Of a stretch of DNA of 13,146 nt, positions 8,115-13,146 are shown piece after piece; the stretch's first letter is position 1, and each line of letters begins with the position of its first letter. Where the stretch lies: contig BEXV01000849.1 in NCBI GenBank assembly GCA_003118195.1, positions 86,121-99,266 of the forward strand. Reading direction: 5' to 3'. A program made the position numbers and the translations under genes. The stretch comes from Hemicentrotus pulcherrimus (Eukaryota; Echinodermata; Echinoidea; Camarodonta; Strongylocentrotidae). The notes under the pieces were generated by a model, which worked only from the letters and a program-made list of their open reading frames with translations, was not told where the DNA came from and searched no databases.

Positions 8115-8264
8115 CCAAGGTTTCACCTATACTACTTTGCAATGTCAATATTATGGACTTGGATTCTGTCGAGAACGATGAAGTTATTCACCCACACATG
8201 CTTTCGGGAACAGATTTTCTCGAATGAGTTTTACCGGTTCACCTGAAATAAAAAGGAATCAATG

Positions 8265-8890
8265 CACACTAGATATCTGAAATAATTCTTTAATTTTTAC
8301 TTCACAATGCAATTTACAAAGAAGTAATAATACAACGTATAGATCACGCACGTTACTGCGCACTAATTGACACAAATATTAAAATTGTCACAAGAATAGT
8401 GTCACATGACATATTCTGCATACAGGACAGAAATTGCTTTTATGGGAAAACACAGCTATACAATGTTGCCTTACAATTGAGATAAAGTCTTCTTAATGAC
8501 AAATGCAGTATACAGCAAGGTAGTTGATTTGAGAAAACAATTTATAGCAAACATCATCAATGGACTCCGGTGCTCGTGTGACGGTCGCAATTGATTTTGT
8601 TGTTTAACGGCTTTACAGTGTATATACCCTTGAGAGCAAAGACACGACGCCCTCTATAATGGCCTAATAACAGACTATACTTAGACAGTGTTGCGACTCC
8701 CGTTGATGATGTTTACAGAAATTTAAAGAGAGAACGATATACCCTCCGGATCATTCCCAACCGACTCCAAACCAACCCATAATCTTGACCATTTACGGAA
8801 AGGTCATTCTTAATTCGGGCTATCACCGGTTTGGTGTCCTTGGTATGAATGGAGAAATCTGGAAATAGAATAGTTCAGCTTAAGATGAGG
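8265..8890 (-). other. Probable 3' UTR of gene B
   Basis: The region follows the TAA at 8893-8891 on the minus strand. The nearest acceptable poly(A) signal is ATTAAA at 8294-8289, implying about 620 nt of 3' UTR. No other coding signal lies here. Confidence 0.35.
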
Positions 8891-11708
8891 TTATGGCTGG
8901 ACAGCGAAGTAGGGGTTCATCCTATAGCTGGCAGGTCTTCGCGGGACCTCATGGAGCTGAGTTCCTCCGAAAGGTCCTCCTATCAGGATATCTCTTAGGT
9001 TAGCAGGATTGTTTTTGAGCAAGACAGGCTGGAAGGGGGTTGCTGGCAGTTTAGTTGTCCCAACACCGTTGGTGGTGGCGGTGGCGGTTGGTGTCTGGAT
9101 CGGCCCATTGTGCAGGGAATACTCGCAGATGAGCCCTAGAGGCTCACCTTGCGGTCCTAACCCTTCGACCGGGAGCCACTTTCCGCTGATTTCGATTGCA
9201 TTGGGTGGGACCACAGTTAAGTCAGCATCGAAAAGCACTGCTCCTAAACCAGCCACGGCCATAGGTGCAGGAGGGCGATCCCAGTTGGTGAACTGGACTG
9301 GCTCTTTCTCGTCGAACCACTGCCACGCATACCCAGTCGGGGTAGGGTGGGCATGGAGACCGATCCACACCGGGACGGGTTCAACCATCATGTCTACAGC
9401 CCAGCTGTAGAGGAAGTCGTTCTCCTCTACATCGTTGAGTGTCACCAATGTAGCACCAAGATGCTGAGAAGCACAGAATAGGTTGGCCGCATCCTGGGTC
9501 TTACCCTCTTGCGCGTTGACACCTAAATGACTCACAGGATTCACACGCTGCTCGACTGCGCCACTAGAGTAACTGTGGTCAAAGAAAAGAAATCGAAATG
9601 GTAGATTCTAAGAAGATGGGTTAGATAACAATGCAATTAGGAATATGAAATTGAGCGCACACGAAACGTTTTGGCATACGAATCAAAGACTACTATTTTA
9701 TGAACATTTACTGCATATGAGATATGATAATAATTATGGATAGTAGTAAAAGTAGTAGAGGTTCTAGTTTTTGTCGAAGTAAAAGAAGTAATAGTAGAAG
9801 TAGTATTTAGTAGTAGAAATAGTATTAGTATTAGTAGTAAGAAGTTCAATAGGTTGTAGTAGAAGTAGTAGTAGTGGTAGTAGTATTAAGTATTATAATA
9901 GGTTGTAGTAGTATTAGGAGGGGTAGGAGTAGTAGTAGAAGTAGTAGTAGTATTAGTAGCAGTAGTAGTAGTATTAGTAGCAGTAGTAGTAGTAGTAGCA
10001 GTAGTAGTAGTAGCATATGTTGTTCTGGATATTTTCAATTGTTTTGACACCCAAACTCATATAAACTGCCCTCAGTAAGGTTACTTCAAATTCAATATCC
10101 GAGCATTCCAACTCAACTCGTTAAAGTAAGTTCATGTCAAAATTTGCATTTCTCTTCCAAATTTCGGCAAGATTTTTGTTTAGATCAGCACAGTCATTAG
10201 AATAGACCAATTTCATGAGCTTGTTATCCGCCCATGTTTGGGACAAAAACATACTTTTCCACCGATATTCGTTTTACTTCGGATACAATCCGAGCTTTCT
10301 TTAGTCAAATACATATATAGGGCGTCGTTCTGCCAGTAGACTGGTAAAATAACATATTCAAATGTTATGCATACTTTAAAAACAAAAGTTCTTGACAATT
10401 TGGAAGATTTCCCGAGGCTTGCTAGACATAGCAACTATTAATGTATGCAGGCTAGATTCCAGGTTAATGGAATGACTCGTCACTAGGACCCAGGTAAGAA
10501 TGTGATAGTAAACCAGTCTATTCAGTCGATTCCGAACATGGGTGCAGCAGCATGCATGATTGAGATCACGTTCAACCGTTGAAAGAGTAAACCTCGATCA
10601 AGTTCTTTTTTAAACCCAATTTTGAACGAAAGCTGAAAGGAAACCTTACCCCAAAGAATAAGTGTAAGTATTCTAAAAAATGAGATGTATTCCTATCCCG
10701 GCCTTTGATGTACAAATCCTGCATAACACAATCCTTACAAATTTTATGGTATTTCTATTCACAAATTTACAAATATAAACTTAATTGTATGTGATAAAAT
10801 CCATAATTATTATTAGCATAAAAACCAAAAGAGAATAGGCTGTAATTTAGTTAAAAGCAAATGTTGGCCATTATCATCCACGACCAGGACCCGTTTTTTA
10901 AAATTTTGTTAGCAATAACAAATAGTAATTTAGTTTTACAAATTAGGTCTTAGCCAATCAGATCCCAAATTTGTAAAATTATAACAGTTATTATAAATTG
11001 CTAGTGATAAAAAGTTGTATGCCTTCACTTCGAAATGGTTTACGGTCCTTTTTTGAAAAAAGGGAGCCACCGTCAAATCTCATAAATTTCAAATCGTACA
11101 AATTTACAAATACAAAGAATAAACTTCATACTAAGGTTCTCATTGCAAAGTAAAATGAACACGTAGTTATTGGTATCCTAATGTGTCCGAAATTACAATG
11201 TGCTAGGTTTTTTCCCGATACAATTTTCAGATTTCATTTGGTTCCTGATAGTAAATTTAAGAAAAATGGTAAGTATTGGTAAAACTTACAGATAGCAATG
11301 GCCTTTGTATTCAGTCCACTTCGGTCGGCATCTTCCAGGGCCATTTAGATTGGGACCAGCTGTGATGGGATGGTTTGGGGGCGTGTGGCCGTGAGGTTGT
11401 AATGGTTGTCCTGGTTGCACACCGGGTACTCCTGGCACACCTGGTTGTCCCGGCATTCCTGGTTGCCCTGGACGTCCTGGTTGTCCTGGCATTCCCGGTT
11501 GCCCACTTGGTGGAGTAGTACCTGGTTGTCCCGTCGTTCCAAAGGGTGTTCCCGTTTGTCCCCCTGTTGGAGTAACTGGTTGTCCACATGTAGGAGTGGC
11601 TGGTTGTCCACTGGGTTGCCCAGCCGGTGTTACTGGTTGTCCAACCTGCCCTTGAGTTTGTGCAGCCAAAGCCGCTACACACACCAACACAAAAAATAAA
11701 CCCCGCAT
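8891..11708 (-). CDS. Gene B: secreted spicule matrix protein paralogue, T/P- and GQPG-rich N-terminus plus C-type-lectin-like domain; complement(join(8891..9572,11290..11708)), 366 aa
   Basis: Paralogue of gene A, convergent with it. Residues 1-20 form a signal peptide (MRGLFFVLVCVAALAAQTQG). Residues 21-126 are low complexity: first a Thr-rich GQPVTP/GQPATP section with a lone Cys41, then GQPGMPGQPGRPGQPGMPG-type units, then a His/Pro stretch. The CTLD runs about 127-290: Cys127/Cys138, Cys173 and Cys289, WIGL at 209-212, KEPVQFTNW at 229-237, LICEY at the end. As in gene A there is no inner disulfide pair, and KWLPVE replaces a WND-type motif. No N-glycosylation sequon is seen in the CTLD. 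The tail has GGTQLHEVP and ends YFAVQP. ATG at 11708 is the first ATG after the predicted transcription start; the same frame is open upstream but only from a TTG. Donor CT|GTAAGT (11290/11289) and acceptor CCACAG (9573) give CT+T = Leu140. This phase-2 junction falls exactly where gene A has its own. The role is inferred from the family: skeletal matrix secreted by primary mesenchyme cells. Confidence 0.92.
9740..10017. repeat. Imperfect TAG/AGT trinucleotide microsatellite
   Basis: Long run of AGT units with AGA, ATT and GTG variants. The purest part is 9920-10015. It lies in the gene B intron roughly 170 bp from its splice acceptor. Confidence 0.95.
10910..11003. mobile_element. Palindromic fold-back element in intron B
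   Basis: The left arm TAGCAAT...TTTTACAAATTAGG (10910-10947) is the imperfect inverse of CCCAAATTTGTAAAATT...ATTGCTA (10964-11003). The short centre contains TTAGCCAATCAGATC. This arrangement is seen in palindromic MITE-like repeats. No target duplication is clear. Confidence 0.6.
11047..11063. repeat. Small perfect hairpin in intron B
   Basis: CCTTTTTT, a central G, then AAAAAAGG form a 17-nt palindrome, flanked by a second short pair ACGGT (11042-11046) and ACCGT (about 11069-11073). Function unknown. Confidence 0.5.
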
Positions 11709-11999
11709 CTTTTCAAACGGGCGAGACTTTTTAACAAAAATCCCGGAAAGAGGTTCGACTAAAGCTGTAAGAAGGAAACTGGAAATGGTTTTGTATATGA
11801 CCAACTCGAACGACGACAATAGTGGTATATCCTGTCTGAACTGTCGTACTGGTCCTATTTATACAAACGTCTTGCCGCTGTTAGAAAGTCTCCTTCTCCC
11901 TTTATATGACATGGAAGATCGCTCACTCATGTGTTCAACATCCGTCATTATCAAACGTCAGGTTCTGGGCCGGGGCAACAAAAGGGTAAGGGGCGTTTC
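11708..11999 (-). promoter_or_regulatory. Gene B proximal promoter and 5' leader
   Basis: TATA box TATAAATA lies at 11863-11856 on the minus strand, with initiator-like TTCAG at 11840-11836 and a leader near 129 nt. Blocks shared with gene A, in the same order, are CGCCCCTT (11995-11988), TGACGGATG (11947-11939), ATGAGTGAGCG (11930-11920), AGAAGGA (11897-11891), GAGTTGGTCAT (11807-11797) and CTTTAGTCGA (11764-11755). An acceptor-like TTCTTACAG occurs within the leader, but the leader aligns with the uninterrupted gene A leader, so an unspliced leader is preferred. Confidence 0.75.
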
Positions 12000-12955
12000 T
12001 CTCGGAAGTAAAAAAAATGGACGGAGACAAACTGGTGTTCAATTAGTAATGCTTGATGATTAATAATCAGTCAAGTTTCTAAAATTATTTCGTGAGGTTA
12101 AGACAATCATAGGTGTATGGTGGGATTTACGAAATACCAGCACGTTTTTCAGATGATTAAGAATCCGATATTCGATTCATGATATCTAATCCTCCACAAA
12201 AAATACACTATTCAAGTCATAAGGATCATTCATAATATAATTCAGTATCTTTATTTTCAAGTTTATCAGTTTTATTCCGATGGACTTTGATTCAGTTTAA
12301 AAGCTGAGCCTTCTTTGTGTCTATACTAGTAAATGGTTTTGCTTATTAATATGCATGAAGACAATTAAATTATGTAATTCAAGGAAACGAACAGACCATA
12401 CCAATCGAAAATCAATATACCGCATACTATTACTTTCTCATCACAAAATGTATCCCACTTGGTAGGCTATTCCCATTGTTTGTAAACTGTGTCTGAGCCG
12501 TTATCTCCCATAAAAGCAAAACAAATATCCATGTTGAACGTACATTGGACAAATGAAATAAATACATTGAAATCTCTCAGATGATTCTCAGCTGTAGATT
12601 GTCAGGTACCTCATCAAGAAAACTTGTAAAAGTCTTCTTAACTCAGTAAATGGTGAGAAATGTTCAATCCCCCGCCCCCCTCACAAACAAGCGTCGTTAG
12701 TGTGGTGTCTATATAAAGCCATAAGGGGTTTCGAAAAGGGGCAAAAGGTGGATTATAGTGCTCGATATAATTATAACTTCTTTCTGAAGGGATTACTAGA
12801 TTATCCTTCAACTTGAGAATTAAATGAGCATGTCCTGTCTATTGGCATGCCTAAGAATCAACGCATCATGTTATTCTATTCGAGGTTAACGTTGCATCAA
12901 ATGAGACGCGTTTCCATGGTCTCAAAGAAATTCTTGATCAGACACACGTGGGAAT
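12000..12955. other. Upstream flank of gene B
   Basis: No supported gene. An ETS-consensus CGGAAGT is present at 12003-12009, and clustered ATTA/TAAT homeodomain cores lie at 12042-12067; both could serve gene B as Ets1/Alx-type inputs, which is inference. A TATATAAAG-like sequence near 12708 has no recognisable downstream reading frame. Confidence 0.45.
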
Positions 12956-13003
12956 ATTTAAATATATATTGTATATATATATATATATGAATATACTGTA
13001 TAC

Positions 13004-13040
<37 letters not shown>

Positions 13041-13048
13041 TATATGAG
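12956..13048. repeat. TA microsatellite
   Basis: Alternating TA runs (12965-12987, 13009-13038) with interruptions such as TGAATATACTGTATACATATG between them. It directly borders the hammerhead-bearing sequence that follows. Confidence 0.93.
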
Positions 13049-13146
13049 TTGGAAGTCTACACTTTATTGGTACGAGTTATACAGACTGTTTCGCCAGAAG
13101 GCTCATCAGTAACTAAATACACTATACAATCATGGCAAAGTTAAAA
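13049..13146 (-). mobile_element. Fragment of a hammerhead-bearing retroelement, cut by the window edge
   Basis: The sequence around the ribozyme is non-repetitive and bounded on one side by the TA microsatellite. The hammerhead is the only diagnostic feature. No reverse transcriptase or GIY-YIG coding is in view, so the assignment to a Penelope-like element or a retrozyme is inference. Confidence 0.45.
13076..13113 (-). ncRNA. Type I hammerhead ribozyme motif (probable Penelope-like or retrozyme-derived)
   Basis: Minus strand, 5' to 3': stem I strand GTTA (13113-13110); core CTGATGA (13109-13103); stem II GCC-TTCT-GGC (13102-13093); core GAA (13092-13090); stem III ACA-GTC-TGT (13089-13081); cleavable A (13080); stem I strand TAAC (13079-13076). 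Every invariant core base is present. All three helices are perfectly paired, and a further GTA/TAC pairing is possible beyond a small internal loop of stem I. Predicted cleavage is between 13080 and 13079, after a GUA triplet. The 3-bp stem III is typical of hammerheads in Penelope-like elements. No tool was run. Confidence 0.78.

Larger units (their letters stand above)
5991..8264. other. Intergenic region between the convergent genes
   Basis: AT-rich spacer holding the CT tracts (6301-6379, 6473-6544), the GA tract (7196-7280), a short alternating purine-pyrimidine tract (7593-7612) and a small fold-back (8011-8114). Open frames here are Ser/Leu/Phe low-complexity translations of the CT/GA repeats or are very short. 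I see no supported gene. Confidence 0.7.
9573..11289 (-). other. Intron of gene B (1717 bp, phase 2)
   Basis: On the minus strand it starts GTAAGT at 11289 and ends with a pyrimidine run and CCACAG at 9573. It sits at the same CTLD codon as the gene A intron but has no obvious sequence in common with it. It carries a trinucleotide tract (9740-10017), a palindromic element (10910-11003) and a small perfect hairpin (11047-11063). No coding content is supported. Confidence 0.9.

Noticed and set aside
12700..12760. A TATATAAAG core promoter of another spicule gene
   Set aside because: No initiator at proper spacing with a following signal-peptide reading frame was found before the window end, and none of the blocks shared by genes A and B surround it.

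Overview
The window looks like sea urchin (camarodont echinoid) genomic DNA. It carries two intact genes for secreted spicule matrix proteins. Each has a signal peptide, then a Gly/Pro/Gln-rich low-complexity region, then a C-type-lectin-like domain (CTLD). This domain set is characteristic of echinoid biomineralisation proteins, which primary mesenchyme cells secrete and which become occluded in calcite. AT-rich non-coding DNA, tRNA-derived SINEs, MITE-like fold-backs and long microsatellites also fit an echinoid genome.

Layout. Gene A (+ strand) has a TATA box at 552-559, ATG at 706, exon 1 to 1628, a 2950-bp intron, and exon 2 at 4579-5239; it encodes 527 aa. Gene B (- strand) has a TATA box at 11863-11856, ATG at 11708, exon 1 to 11290, a 1717-bp intron, and exon 2 at 9572-8891; it encodes 366 aa. 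The genes converge tail to tail across about 3.65 kb (5240-8890) that holds the probable 3' UTRs, two CT-repeat tracts and a GA-repeat tract. Both genes split the CTLD at the same codon with a phase-2 intron and the same donor context, so they are paralogues made by duplication plus inversion.

The clearest unexplained signal is that the duplication kept the promoter and leader. Eight short blocks recur in the same order and at nearly the same distance from each ATG. They run from CGCCCCTT (-293/-287) through the TATA box (-154/-155) to GAGTTGGTCAT (-97/-99). The protein repeat regions, in contrast, have diverged strongly: long GQPGVG/GRPGFG arrays in A, and a short T/P-rich then G-x-P-G region in B.

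Mobile and structural DNA. Intron A holds a minus-strand tRNA-derived SINE (about 2119-2340), a 315-bp MITE with roughly 63-bp inverted ends (2442-2756), several hairpins, and a plus-strand SINE (about 4240-4530) ending close to the exon 2 acceptor. Intron B holds a TAG-type trinucleotide tract and a palindromic element (10910-11003). At the right edge, next to a TA microsatellite, the minus strand at 13113-13076 fits the complete consensus of a type I hammerhead ribozyme with a minimal stem III, the form known from Penelope-like retroelements.

Working together: the two proteins are probably co-expressed, secreted components of the same skeletal matrix, given their matching domain order, splice structure and promoter blocks. 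Exact orthology to named genes (PM27, SM29, C-lectin) cannot be settled from the sequence alone, so gene symbols are left blank.
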